A stretch of DNA of 49,373 nt from a bacterium 1xD8-48. Its GTDB lineage: Bacteria > Bacillota > Clostridia > Lachnospirales > Lachnospiraceae. The position numbers and the translations under genes are program-made. Positions 26,573 to 34,648 of the stretch are shown in pieces; positions within the stretch are counted from its first letter, which is position 1; each line of letters starts with the position of its first letter. A model generated the notes under the pieces. The model ran no database searches and was not told the DNA's origin. It saw only the letters and a program-made list of their open reading frames with translations. The stretch is taken from positions 1 through 49,373 of the forward strand of contig QZDS01000036.1 in the NCBI GenBank assembly GCA_009917455.1, in the 5' to 3' direction.

Positions 26573-27754
26573 ATGGGAAAACAATATTCAGAACAGGAGC
26601 TTACGGACATACTTGGCCGGGATATGGCCCAGTCCGACGTGATAAACCAGAAAATACAGGAGGCATATGATATGATAAAGAAACAGAATACAGGAAAATC
26701 CGGAGGATTTAAAAAAGCAGGTGTAATGCTCACGGTGGCTGCCGCTCTGGTGCTGGCTTTTGGAATATGCGCCGCAAATCCGGTGCTGGCCGCCAAAATT
26801 CCTCTCATCGGAAGGATTTTCCAGATAGAAGAAAAAAAGGTAAGCTATCCCGGAAATTACAGCGAAAAGGCGGAGCACCTCTCCCCGATAGCCGAAAACG
26901 GGACGGAAGCCGTAAAAGAAGATAACCGCTACAGTCAGGTTTCCGGCGATATCACCTTCACTATCTCCGAATGCTATGCGGACAATATGGCCATGTATCT
27001 GGCAATCAGCATTGAAGCAAAGAACGGATTCCCGAAAGAATTTGTGGATGCCGCTAAAAATACCGATTTGGACTACATTAGCCTTGGAATTGATTCCGCC
27101 GCCGTCCTTGACTTTTCCGCCGCCGGACTGGGAAAGGTAGTTCTTGACCCGGCTCAGGGAACGGAAGCGCCCAATACTATAGAGGGAAATTTCACGGATG
27201 CGAACACCTTTGCAGGTATCATCAGATTTCCTCTCACCAGATTTACCAGAACGGACGAAGAGGAAAGTTTTATAGACCTTTCCCCCGGACAGGAGAAACT
27301 ATCCTGCAAACTGGAAATCTCAAACATTTACGCGTACGGCGTGACGGACCTTTTTGACCCTAATGATTATGGACTTGTGGAGCTTCCCGGAAAATGGTCA
27401 TTTCCTGAAATTCCAATCAAAGTGGACAACTCCGAAACAATTGTTAAAAACATTAATCAGACAAACGACGACGGCGTGGGAATCAGAGCCGTCAGAAAAA
27501 CAGCCTATGAAATCGAAGCGCAGCTCATTATTCCGGAAAGCGAAAGCATCGGAGACTATGTCGTCTTTATGGCGGACGCAGATGGAAAACGCCTGGAATC
27601 CAGGGGCGGAACTATGGAAATCTATAACGCATATCAGCGAAATGTGAATAAAATAACCATAGGAATCTGCCGGGAAGAAGATTATATGGACAATAAGGGA
27701 GATTTTGAAAAACTCTGGGATTTGGCCGTATTCCAGACGGAAGTGACATTCTGA
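26573..27754 (+). CDS. DUF4179-type membrane anti-sigma factor
   Basis: This 393-residue protein has a cytoplasmic N-terminal segment (about 1-47, sigma-binding by analogy), one membrane helix (about 48-68) and the AANPVLAAKIPLIGRIFQIEE motif typical of DUF4179 proteins. A large extracellular domain rich in beta structure follows. In this family the protein inhibits the cognate ECF sigma factor encoded upstream until an external cue. Signal identity is unknown. Confidence 0.85.
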   Translation: MGKQYSEQELTDILGRDMAQSDVINQKIQEAYDMIKKQNTGKSGGFKKAGVMLTVAAALVLAFGICAANPVLAAKIPLIGRIFQIEEKKVSYPGNYSEKAEHLSPIAENGTEAVKEDNRYSQVSGDITFTISECYADNMAMYLAISIEAKNGFPKEFVDAAKNTDLDYISLGIDSAAVLDFSAAGLGKVVLDPAQGTEAPNTIEGNFTDANTFAGIIRFPLTRFTRTDEEESFIDLSPGQEKLSCKLEISNIYAYGVTDLFDPNDYGLVELPGKWSFPEIPIKVDNSETIVKNINQTNDDGVGIRAVRKTAYEIEAQLIIPESESIGDYVVFMADADGKRLESRGGTMEIYNAYQRNVNKITIGICREEDYMDNKGDFEKLWDLAVFQTEVTF

Positions 27755-27841
27755 AAATAATTTTTGTAAGAAGCATTTAAGTATTCCTGCCAATCAGGGA
27801 AGCAGCTTTGCATTTGAATGTAATTCTTTTAATACTATTAT

Positions 27842-27868
27842 GCGCCATGCGGCAATCACCGCATGGCG
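27842..27868 (-). repeat. perfect inverted repeat downstream of tRNA-Ser
   Basis: GCGCCATGCGG (27842-27852) pairs with CCGCATGGCGC (27858-27868), an 11-bp perfect stem with a 5-base loop. It begins 13 bases past the tRNA 3' end. On the tRNA strand the following bases are ATAATAGTATT, so the U-tract is poor; it may still act in termination or 3' processing. Confidence 0.6.
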
Positions 27869-27880
27869 CAACTGAAAAAG

Positions 27881-27966
27881 CGGAGTCGGAGGGATTCGAA
27901 CCCTCGTGCCCCGGAGGGCAAACGCATTTCGAGTGCGCCCCGTTATGACCACTTCGATACGACTCC
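27881..27966 (-). tRNA. tRNA-Ser (anticodon CGA)
   Basis: The minus strand shows acceptor GGAGTCG/CGACTCC, a D arm, an anticodon stem GCGCA/TGCGT around loop CTCGAAA (anticodon CGA), a long class II variable arm, and a T arm with GGTTCGAATCC. It reads UCG serine codons. CCA is not encoded; the base after the acceptor is G. A strong promoter lies at 28017-28045. Confidence 0.95.
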
Positions 27967-28016
27967 ATATATTCTCCAAAATTCTTCAGGATTCCCTGCA
28001 TATTTCAGACTTCCTT

Positions 28017-28045
28017 ATTATACTGTGTAAAAAAATACAAGTCAA
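28017..28045 (-). promoter_or_regulatory. promoter for tRNA-Ser
   Basis: On the minus strand TTGACT (28040-28045) and TATAAT (28017-28022) are 17 bases apart, 50 bases upstream of the mature tRNA. Confidence 0.8.
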
Positions 28046-28068
28046 TCCATTTTCTTTATTTTTATGTA

Positions 28069-28097
28069 TTGACGGCATATGAAGTTTCTATTAAAAT
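28069..28097 (+). promoter_or_regulatory. promoter for the MATE transporter
   Basis: TTGACG (28069-28074) and TAAAAT (28092-28097) are separated by 17 bases. It diverges from the tRNA-Ser promoter, with the two -35 boxes only 23 bases apart. Confidence 0.75.
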
Positions 28098-28130
28098 GGT
28101 CTGACATGCACTTTTAGAGGAGAATTTATC

Positions 28131-29531
28131 ATGTGGAGAAAGTTTAAGAAAAAATTTATTGGCGACAGAGAATTTTACAGGTATGTGCTTTATCTTGCGG
28201 TTCCCATGATTGTCCAAAACGCCGTCACCAGCTTTGTAAGCTTTCTGGATAACATCATGGTAGGGCAGATTGGCACGGAGCAGATGTCCGGTGTGGCCAT
28301 TGTCAATCAGCTTATGTTTGTTTTTAATATCTGTATTTTCGGCGGCGTTTCAGGAGCCGGTATTTTCGGTACGCAGTTTTACGGAAAAGGGGATTACGAG
28401 GGACAGAAGCATGCTTTCCGTTTTAAGCTGTACATATGCCTCCTGATTGCGGGAGCCGCTCTTTTGCTGTTCGGATTATTTGACACACAGTTGATTTCAC
28501 TCTACTTAAATGACACCGGGAGCGTGGGCGATATCACCCTTGCCCTGAAATATGGAAAGGAATATCTGGCAGTCATGCTGATTGGCCTGCTCCCCTTTGC
28601 GCTGGGTCAGGCTTACATCAGTACTATCCGTGAAACCGGGCAGACCTTTATTCCCATGCTGGCCGGTATTGCCGCAGTCGCCACGAATCTTGTTCTGGAC
28701 TACATACTGATTTTTGGCGTTTTCGGCAGTCCCGCCCTGGGTATCAGAGGCGCCGCCATTGCGACAGTAATCGCCCGCTTTGTGGAATTCTCCATTGTCG
28801 TCATCTGGACCCACCGGCACAAAAAAGAAAATCCCTACATTGTCGGCGCTTACAGAAGCTTTGAAATTCCATGGCGCACGCTTAAGGGAATTTTAATCAA
28901 GGGCTCTCCTTTAATGATTAACGAAATGCTCTGGGCTTCCGGCATGGCCGTGATTTCCCAGTGCTATGCTGTCCGGGGCCTTGAAGTGGTCGCCGCCCAG
29001 AATATTTCTTCCACTATCTGCAACCTGTTTAATACCGTATATATCCAGTTAGGCGGCTGTATCGCCATTGTGGTGGGGCAGCTCCTTGGCGCCGGCAAAA
29101 AGGAGGAGGCGAAGGATGCTGATAACAAGATGATTTTTTTCAGCGTTTTCTCCTGTGCGGTCATTGCCGCCCTTATGATAGCCGTGGGCAGATTTTTCCC
29201 TTCTATTTATAAGACAGAGGAAAGCATCAAGGCTCTTGCCCGCACCTTTATCGTAATTGCCGCTCTGGTTATGCCCTTATGCGCCTTTGCCCACTGTGCC
29301 TATTTTACCCTGCGCTCGGGCGGCAAAACCATCGTGACCTTTCTCTTTGACAGCGTATACACCTGGGTGCTTGTGATTCCCTTTGCTTATTTCCTGGCAA
29401 ATCACACCGCGCTTTCGATTGTCACGGTATTTTTCCTCGTTCAGTTCACTGAATTTTTCAAAGTGATTCTTGGATTTTTTATGGTGAAAAGCAATGTCTG
29501 GATGCAGAACATTGTGGAAGAAAAGGCCTGA
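28131..29531 (+). CDS. MATE-family efflux transporter
   Basis: This 466-residue integral membrane protein has about twelve helices in two homologous halves, with MATE features such as LAVPMIVQNAVTSFVSFLDNIMVGQIG at the start and the matching second-half segment LIKGSPLMINEMLWASGMAVISQ. It exports cationic compounds in exchange for Na+ or H+; substrate is unpredictable. It has its own promoter and a strong terminator, so it is monocistronic. Confidence 0.93.
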   Translation: MWRKFKKKFIGDREFYRYVLYLAVPMIVQNAVTSFVSFLDNIMVGQIGTEQMSGVAIVNQLMFVFNICIFGGVSGAGIFGTQFYGKGDYEGQKHAFRFKLYICLLIAGAALLLFGLFDTQLISLYLNDTGSVGDITLALKYGKEYLAVMLIGLLPFALGQAYISTIRETGQTFIPMLAGIAAVATNLVLDYILIFGVFGSPALGIRGAAIATVIARFVEFSIVVIWTHRHKKENPYIVGAYRSFEIPWRTLKGILIKGSPLMINEMLWASGMAVISQCYAVRGLEVVAAQNISSTICNLFNTVYIQLGGCIAIVVGQLLGAGKKEEAKDADNKMIFFSVFSCAVIAALMIAVGRFFPSIYKTEESIKALARTFIVIAALVMPLCAFAHCAYFTLRSGGKTIVTFLFDSVYTWVLVIPFAYFLANHTALSIVTVFFLVQFTEFFKVILGFFMVKSNVWMQNIVEEKA

Positions 29532-29551
29532 AAATATCTGGCGACCCCAAC

Positions 29552-29590
29552 GGCGGATGATGGTTAACTCTCATCATCCGCCTGCTTTTT
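29552..29590 (+). terminator. terminator of the MATE gene, overlapping tadA 3' end
   Basis: An 11-bp stem (GGCGGATGATG 29552-29562, CATCATCCGCC 29572-29582) is followed by TGCTTTTT on the plus strand. The right arm lies inside the last codons of the convergent tadA gene. Confidence 0.8.
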
Positions 29591-30067
29591 CCGTTGCTCT
29601 TTTTCCCGCTTATTTCGCACCCGCAGCTCCTTGAAAAACTGTGTCAAAAGCAAGGAGCATTCCTCCTCCAGCACGCCTCTTGTAACCCTGACCTGATGAT
29701 TAAACTCGGGCATTTCCAGAAGATTTAAAACAGAACCGCCGCAGCCTGCCTTGGGGTTCATGCTGCCCATCACCACCTCGTCAATCCTGGCCTGTACAAT
29801 GGCTCCGGCGCACATCTGGCATGGTTCTAAGGTCACATAAAGGGTGCACCCTTCCAGGCGCCAGTCCCCCACCTTTTTGCTGGCCTTGTTAATAGCGGTA
29901 ATCTCCGCATGGGCCAGGGTATTCTTGTCCGTATTTCTGCGGTTATAGCCCCGCCCTATAATTTTTCCCTCATATACTATCACACAACCGATAGGAACCT
30001 CCCCCAGGCCGTAGGCTTTTTTTGCCTGCCTGATAGCTGCCCGCATGCATTTTTCCTGCTCTGTCAT
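29564..30067 (-). CDS. tadA: tRNA adenosine(34) deaminase
   Basis: This 167-residue zinc deaminase converts A34 to inosine in tRNA-Arg(ACG). The active site is visible: HAE (His53, Glu55) and PCQMC (Cys83, Cys86). Its C-terminal tail is lysine-rich (RNKREKEQRKKQADDES) and its last codons form one arm of the terminator serving the convergent MATE gene. It is transcribed away from the SRP RNA gene. Confidence 0.95.
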   Translation of the reverse strand: MTEQEKCMRAAIRQAKKAYGLGEVPIGCVIVYEGKIIGRGYNRRNTDKNTLAHAEITAINKASKKVGDWRLEGCTLYVTLEPCQMCAGAIVQARIDEVVMGSMNPKAGCGGSVLNLLEMPEFNHQVRVTRGVLEEECSLLLTQFFKELRVRNKREKEQRKKQADDES

Positions 30068-30138
30068 CTTTTATCTCCGCTTTATATTTCATTGTAATAA
30101 TCATTACCCGCTTTCCGTGCGATTTCCCTGCTGACGGG

Positions 30139-30167
30139 TTGACAAACGCCCCAAAAGCCCCTATACT
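30139..30167 (+). promoter_or_regulatory. promoter for the SRP RNA
   Basis: Consensus TTGACA (30139-30144), a 17-base spacer, and TATACT (30162-30167) predict a start near 30174. Confidence 0.88.
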
Positions 30168-30173
30168 ATCAAC

Positions 30174-30375
30174 ATGTAGCTTTATTCTGCGGGAAGCTGT
30201 CGTGGCTGCCCTGTGTAAGCGGCGTTTGACAATCGGGTCTTGCGCAATGGAAATCCGTGAATCGTGTCAGGTTGGGAACAAAGCAGCACTAAGCGGAATC
30301 TTCCATGTGCCGCAAGGGCGCCTGGTTCGAGCCGGCTGCACAGGTAACGCATGGCAGTTTCCCGGAGGGTAAAGC
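30174..30375 (+). ncRNA. ffs: signal recognition particle RNA (4.5S/SRP RNA)
   Basis: This RNA binds Ffh and targets membrane proteins to the translocon. The universally conserved domain IV is plain around 30266-30300: TGTCAGG, a stem with GGAA tetraloop, then AAAGCAGCACTAAG. The flanking GGGTCTTGCGCAATGG and CATGTGCCGCAAGGG match Firmicutes SRP RNA. The 5' arm GGGAAGCTG pairs with 3' CAGTTTCCC, closing one long hairpin of about 200 bases, with no obvious room for the 5' Alu domain of the Bacillus RNA. A T5 run begins at 30376. Confidence 0.93.
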
Positions 30376-30391
30376 TTTTTCATATCCTTTG

Positions 30392-30419
30392 ATATCTGCC
30401 TGTCCGGTAGCGCAGATAT
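30392..30419. repeat. small inverted repeat after SRP RNA
   Basis: ATATCTGC and GCAGATAT form an 8-bp stem with a 12-base loop. No good U-tract follows on either strand, so any terminator role is weak. Confidence 0.3.
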
Positions 30420-30460
30420 TGAAAAGAGCCTTTCTACGCCTCTTTCCCTGATAATCCCTT

Positions 30461-31285
30461 TCACCCGACTTCCACCCGCCGCATATAGTACCCGAACTTT
30501 CCGTTTTCCACGGCTCCGCCGCACTCAAATCCCTCAAATCCGAACATCACTGCCACCATTTTTTCCCGCTCAAAGTAGGCGCCCGGCACGCCCAAATAAA
30601 AGCAGATTCCGCTGCTTCCTCCCAGCTCTTTATCCGGCCCGAGAATTAAATGTCTGTAATTATAAAAACCATGCAGAAGAAAGCTGTTGTTTGCAAGCCT
30701 CTGATAAGGCGCCGTCAGAAGATGGAAATCCCGCAGCTCGACGGATAGAAACGTCCTATCGTCACCAAAGGGATGAACCGTCTTATAGCTTCTTTGCAGC
30801 CGCGTCCACTTGTCCTCTAACCGACTGCCGCCTGCCGCATGTAAGACCGGATTTTCCATGGAATCATACGCCGCTTCCCTCTCTGTCTTTTGTTCCGTCT
30901 TTTGGCATGCTCTTTGAAGTGAAGCGCTTTCCTTCCAGCAGCCGGATATCTTCCATCCTTCACCCAGCCTGATTGCTATGCCGCAGACATCTTCTTCCCT
31001 GACCTGCCCGCCCTCAAAACAGAACATGTCCCTCCGCACGGGAATCATCTTTTCTGCAAAGGCTTCCTCTTTCCTTATCGACACTGTTCCCCAGGGCAGC
31101 TCCCCGTCTTTGGTAATCAGGAGTAACATATAATTTCCATTATATACTTCCGCGCTTTTTTTTATATGTATTTCCAGCCTGCAGGCGCTTCTCTCCCTCT
31201 CGACTCTCAAAAATCCTGCGGAGGATTTTCTCTCGCCGTCCTGATAAACCGACAAATACCCTATCTTTTTTTCATATAAAAGCAA
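30461..31285 (-). CDS. lineage-type protein of unknown function (DUF6128-like)
   Basis: This protein of about 275 residues has an N-terminal beta-rich domain (about 1-110), a variable hydrophilic linker (about 125-150), and a conserved-looking C-terminal block, HPFGDDRTFLSVELRDFHLL to NSFLLHGFYNYRHLIL and FGFEGFECG. I associate this block with a Lachnospiraceae-restricted family (DUF6128 from memory; not verified). There is no signal peptide or membrane helix. The likely start is a TTG at 31285, preceded by GGAGGGATAAGG; an upstream TTG lies inside that ribosome site. No neighbour explains its function. Confidence 0.55.
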   Translation of the reverse strand: MLLYEKKIGYLSVYQDGERKSSAGFLRVERERSACRLEIHIKKSAEVYNGNYMLLLITKDGELPWGTVSIRKEEAFAEKMIPVRRDMFCFEGGQVREEDVCGIAIRLGEGWKISGCWKESASLQRACQKTEQKTEREAAYDSMENPVLHAAGGSRLEDKWTRLQRSYKTVHPFGDDRTFLSVELRDFHLLTAPYQRLANNSFLLHGFYNYRHLILGPDKELGGSSGICFYLGVPGAYFEREKMVAVMFGFEGFECGGAVENGKFGYYMRRVEVG

Positions 31286-31361
31286 CCTTATCCCTCCCAA
31301 CAGTCATGTACTATTGTATTCGGAAATAAGGCTGCTTATTCCATTCATTCTGTTTATTTTA

Positions 31362-32450
31362 CTATTTATCCAGCAGATTTAAGTATCTCATATAATTATA
31401 AACCATCATGGCAATTTTAAACGTCAGCGCGTCGTCAAATGTACGCACATCAAGGCCCGTGCTCTTCTGCAGCTTTTCAACCCGGTACACAAGGGTGTTG
31501 CGGTGGACAAAAAGCTGTCTGGATGTCTCTGACACATTCAGGTTGTTTTCAAAGAATTTATTGACGGTAGTTACGATTTCCTCGTCAAAATTGCCGGGGT
31601 CGTTGTCCCCGAATATTTCCTCGATAAATATCCTGCATAGATTGGCCGGAAGCTGATATATCAGACGGCCGATTCCAAGGCTTCCATAGGAGTTCACCTT
31701 TTTCTCCACATAGAAAATCTTACCCACATCCAACGCCATCATGGCTTCTTTATAAGACTTGGAAACATCCTTAAGCTCCTGAACCACAGTTCCGTAAGCC
31801 ACCCTGACATTCATCATGATTTCCGTGCTCATCATGTCAACAATCGTCTGAGCCGTCTGCTCGATTTCCTCGTTGCCGTCCCCCTCCTCCAGAGATTTAA
31901 TAAGGATTACGCTGCTCTCGTCCACAGCCGTAATGAAATCACCGGACTGTGAGGAAAACATACCTCTCAAAAATTCCATCGCCGTGGTGTCCTTCTCCGT
32001 CCTTGTCTCGATAATATAGACAACCCTTGGAACCACTGCATCTATATGGAGCTTCTTCGCGCGGTTATACACATCCACTAAAAGCATGTTATCCATCAAC
32101 AGATTCTGGAAGAAATTATTGCGGTCAAAACGTTCCTTATAAGCGATTATCAGCTGCTGCAGCTGGCTCACCGCTATTTTCCCTATAAGATACGCTTCGT
32201 CATTACTGCCTCTGGCCACCAGTATATATGCCGGCTCATTTTCGTCCGCCACCTTAAGCAGGTGGTCTTTTCCTATCACCTGACTGTCCGCCGGTGAATC
32301 TGCAAAGCTGGTGAGAAGCTCTGGCGCTATGTCGCCGCTGTCAAAAGTGGACGCTACCGGAAGCCCGTCCAGCCCAAACACGGCCAGATTAACTTTTGTG
32401 ATGTTTCTAAGCTCTTCGATGCAGTTTAATATAATCTGTGTAGAAATCAT
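31362..32450 (-). CDS. PucR/CdaR-family transcriptional regulator
   Basis: This regulator of 362 residues has an N-terminal sensor-like domain (about 1-110), a middle GGDEF-like degenerate domain, and a C-terminal PucR-type helix-turn-helix. The last shows NLNVSETSRQLFVHRNTLVYR followed by GLDVRTFDDALTFKIAM. CdaR-type proteins regulate sugar acid or carbohydrate genes; here the ligand is unknown. I chose the ATG at 32450 because AAAGGACGTGATAAA lies directly upstream and the promoter at 32480-32509 would lie inside a longer ORF. It is downstream of the MsmK gene but has its own promoter. Confidence 0.85.
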   Translation of the reverse strand: MISTQIILNCIEELRNITKVNLAVFGLDGLPVASTFDSGDIAPELLTSFADSPADSQVIGKDHLLKVADENEPAYILVARGSNDEAYLIGKIAVSQLQQLIIAYKERFDRNNFFQNLLMDNMLLVDVYNRAKKLHIDAVVPRVVYIIETRTEKDTTAMEFLRGMFSSQSGDFITAVDESSVILIKSLEEGDGNEEIEQTAQTIVDMMSTEIMMNVRVAYGTVVQELKDVSKSYKEAMMALDVGKIFYVEKKVNSYGSLGIGRLIYQLPANLCRIFIEEIFGDNDPGNFDEEIVTTVNKFFENNLNVSETSRQLFVHRNTLVYRVEKLQKSTGLDVRTFDDALTFKIAMMVYNYMRYLNLLDK

Positions 32451-32479
32451 TTTATCACGTCCTTTCCAAATATAGTTAT

Positions 32480-32509
32480 AGTATAACAGACTTTTTGGAG
32501 TGTTTGCAA
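32480..32509 (-). promoter_or_regulatory. promoter for the PucR/CdaR regulator gene
   Basis: On the minus strand TTGCAA (32504-32509) and an extended -10 TGTTATACT (TATACT at 32480-32485) are 18 bases apart. Confidence 0.6.
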
Positions 32510-32543
32510 CAAAACATTCAGTTAAAACGTATAATCTCCTGTT

Positions 32544-32573
32544 AAAAAGAAGCACCCCTTATCGGAGTGCTTC
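32544..32573 (-). terminator. terminator of the MsmK gene
   Basis: On the minus strand a 10-position stem with one mismatch (GAAGCACTCC/GGGGTGCTTC, 5-base loop) is followed by TTTTTAAC. It lies 15 bases past the stop codon. Confidence 0.85.
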
Positions 32574-32587
32574 CCATCATATTCTTA

Positions 32588-33697
32588 TTAGTTTGTGATT
32601 GTCTGCTCTGTCTCTTTGTCGAATACATGAATCTTCTCAACATCGAAGCAGAATTTAATTGTATCGCCAGGTCTTGCGGATGTACGGGAATCAACCCTTG
32701 CAGTAATCGGGAATTCTTCCAAATCAAAGTACAGATAAACTTCTGCGCCGAGCAGCTCGTATACTCTTACGGTTGAATCGAATACACATTTGGCATTCTG
32801 AACAACTTCGGGAGCATCATATACATCCTCAGGACGGATACCAAAGGTAACTTTCTTTCCTGCATAACCGCCGTCGATTAACTTCCTGGATTTTGCAGCA
32901 GGAAGAGGAATGCTCTTGCCGGCAACCTTAAGGCTTGCAACATCGCCGCTTACTTCTACAGTAGCGTCAAGGAAGTTCATCTGAGGTGAACCCATGAATC
33001 CGGCAACGAACAGATTGCCCGGCTTCTCATACAGATTCTGAGGAGTATCTACCTGTTGGATAACGCCGTCCTTCATAACTACGATTCTGTCGCCCAGTGT
33101 CATAGCTTCTGTCTGGTCATGTGTTACGTAGATGATGGTGGTGCCCAGTCTCTGGTGCAGTTTTGCAATCTCTATACGCATCTGAACACGCAGCTTTGCG
33201 TCCAGATTGGAAAGAGGCTCATCCATAAGGAATACCTTAGGACTACGAACAATAGCACGTCCCATAGCAACACGCTGTCTCTGACCACCGGACAAAGCCT
33301 TCGGCTTACGGTCAAGCAGAGCTGTCAGGTCAAGAATCTTTGCTGCTTCTTTAACCATCTTGTCAATTTCATCTTTCGGTACTTTTCTTAACTTAAGACC
33401 AAACGCCATATTGTCATAAACTGACATATGAGGATACAGAGCGTAGTTCTGGAATACCATTGCGATATCTCTGTCCTTAGGCTCAACATCATTAACAAGC
33501 CTGTCGCCAATCTTCAGTTCGCCTGAAGAAATGTCTTCCAGACCGGCAACCATACGAAGCGTAGTAGATTTACCGCATCCTGAAGGGCCTACGAAAATAA
33601 TAAATTCTTTATCTGCAATTTCAAGATTGAAATCTTTTACAGCTTCAAATCCGTTAGGATACACCTTGCAGATGTTTTTTAAAGATAAACTTGCCAT
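32588..33697 (-). CDS. msmK: carbohydrate ABC transporter ATPase, MsmK/UgpC type
   Basis: This 369-residue ATPase powers sugar importers of the CUT1 class. Walker A GPSGCGKST (37-45), signature LSGGQRQRVAMGRA, Walker B VFLMDEPLSNLD and a C-terminal TOBE/MalK-like regulatory domain (about 235-369) are all visible. It stands alone with promoter and terminator, as expected for a shared ATPase that serves several permeases lacking their own. The importer at 15753-19257 is one such system. TTAAGGAGGCAAATAACA precedes the start. Confidence 0.93.
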   Translation of the reverse strand: MASLSLKNICKVYPNGFEAVKDFNLEIADKEFIIFVGPSGCGKSTTLRMVAGLEDISSGELKIGDRLVNDVEPKDRDIAMVFQNYALYPHMSVYDNMAFGLKLRKVPKDEIDKMVKEAAKILDLTALLDRKPKALSGGQRQRVAMGRAIVRSPKVFLMDEPLSNLDAKLRVQMRIEIAKLHQRLGTTIIYVTHDQTEAMTLGDRIVVMKDGVIQQVDTPQNLYEKPGNLFVAGFMGSPQMNFLDATVEVSGDVASLKVAGKSIPLPAAKSRKLIDGGYAGKKVTFGIRPEDVYDAPEVVQNAKCVFDSTVRVYELLGAEVYLYFDLEEFPITARVDSRTSARPGDTIKFCFDVEKIHVFDKETEQTITN

Positions 33698-33780
33698 TGT
33701 TATTTGCCTCCTTAAATTTTTAATTCACAATCAAGTCTGAAATCAGTATACATGAAATTACCGTTTCTGGCTATGCTACT

Positions 33781-33811
33781 ATTCTACAAAGATTTTATAA
33801 TCCGTTGTCAA
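33781..33811 (-). promoter_or_regulatory. candidate promoter for MsmK
   Basis: On the minus strand TTGACA (33806-33811) is followed by TAGAAT (33781-33786) with a long 19-base spacer. The unusual spacing makes the call moderate. Confidence 0.45.
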
Positions 33812-33897
33812 AAATGCCTACATTAGATGAACGATTTTACAATGAGTGGCAATCTGGCCAACAAATACCAGCCATCAATAGGCACTTTGTACAAACT

Positions 33898-34635
33898 TTA
33901 TTCTGTTTCCTTTTTTTCCGCTTCTGCATGAGAGATTTTCTCCGGCTTTTCGGCTTCCTCCGCCGCTTCCCCGCCTTCTATTGGAGCAATCGTCCACTCC
34001 TCATCGCTGACGATTCCGTCCTCCTCGGGCTCAAAGCGCTTAAACGTCCTGTTATAGAGAAGGGCGCAGACAAAAGCCGGGCCTGATATGCCCAGACAGA
34101 ACACCACGGGAAGGACTTTTACGGCAAACAGCATCAATACAAAAGGAATAATCCAGCATATAATCATAAGAACCGTTTTGGGAAAGCTTAAAATTCCCAT
34201 GAAGAGAGAATTCTTAAAAATATTTTTGGTGGTGTTGTCAAATCTGGCAAGAACCGGAAATACATGCATAATCCCGATAAGCCCCACGATTGCCACAGCC
34301 AGGAACGCAACCTTAAGCCACAGCGGAAACGTAACGCCGGAATATGTAAAAATGTAAAAATCCCCGGCCAGAACAATAATTGCCAGCAAAATAATCAGCC
34401 AGATAATCGTCGCCTGTTTAAAATTCTGCTTAAAGGACTTAAAAAACTGCCGTGTAAGATGGCTGTCTTCATTTCTTACCATCTTTAAAACCACGTAATT
34501 CAAAGCTGTCATGGACGCCCCTATGGTGATAATCGGAATGCAGCAGACAAATGTCAGTAAATTCAGGTAAATCAAATCCGCCATCTTGTTCAAACCGGAA
34601 AACAAAGGGCTTTCCAGGTCAAATAATTTTCCCAC
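33898..34635 (-). CDS. YesL/DUF624-family membrane protein
   Basis: This 245-residue protein has about five membrane helices and the DUF624 opening FDLESPLFSGLNKMADLIYLNLLTF-like segment with CCIPIITIGAS. The C-terminal tail (about 205-245) is soluble and acidic. The family often accompanies sugar ABC importers controlled by YesM/YesN systems, but its function is unknown. Here it lies 13 bases downstream of the HD-domain protein and near MsmK. Confidence 0.85.
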   Translation of the reverse strand: MGKLFDLESPLFSGLNKMADLIYLNLLTFVCCIPIITIGASMTALNYVVLKMVRNEDSHLTRQFFKSFKQNFKQATIIWLIILLAIIVLAGDFYIFTYSGVTFPLWLKVAFLAVAIVGLIGIMHVFPVLARFDNTTKNIFKNSLFMGILSFPKTVLMIICWIIPFVLMLFAVKVLPVVFCLGISGPAFVCALLYNRTFKRFEPEEDGIVSDEEWTIAPIEGGEAAEEAEKPEKISHAEAEKKETE

Positions 34636-34648
34636 TTAACTTTTCCTC

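Noticed and set aside
27777..28001. 74-residue minus-strand frame
   Set aside because: It covers tRNA-Ser and its flanks, so it is not coding.
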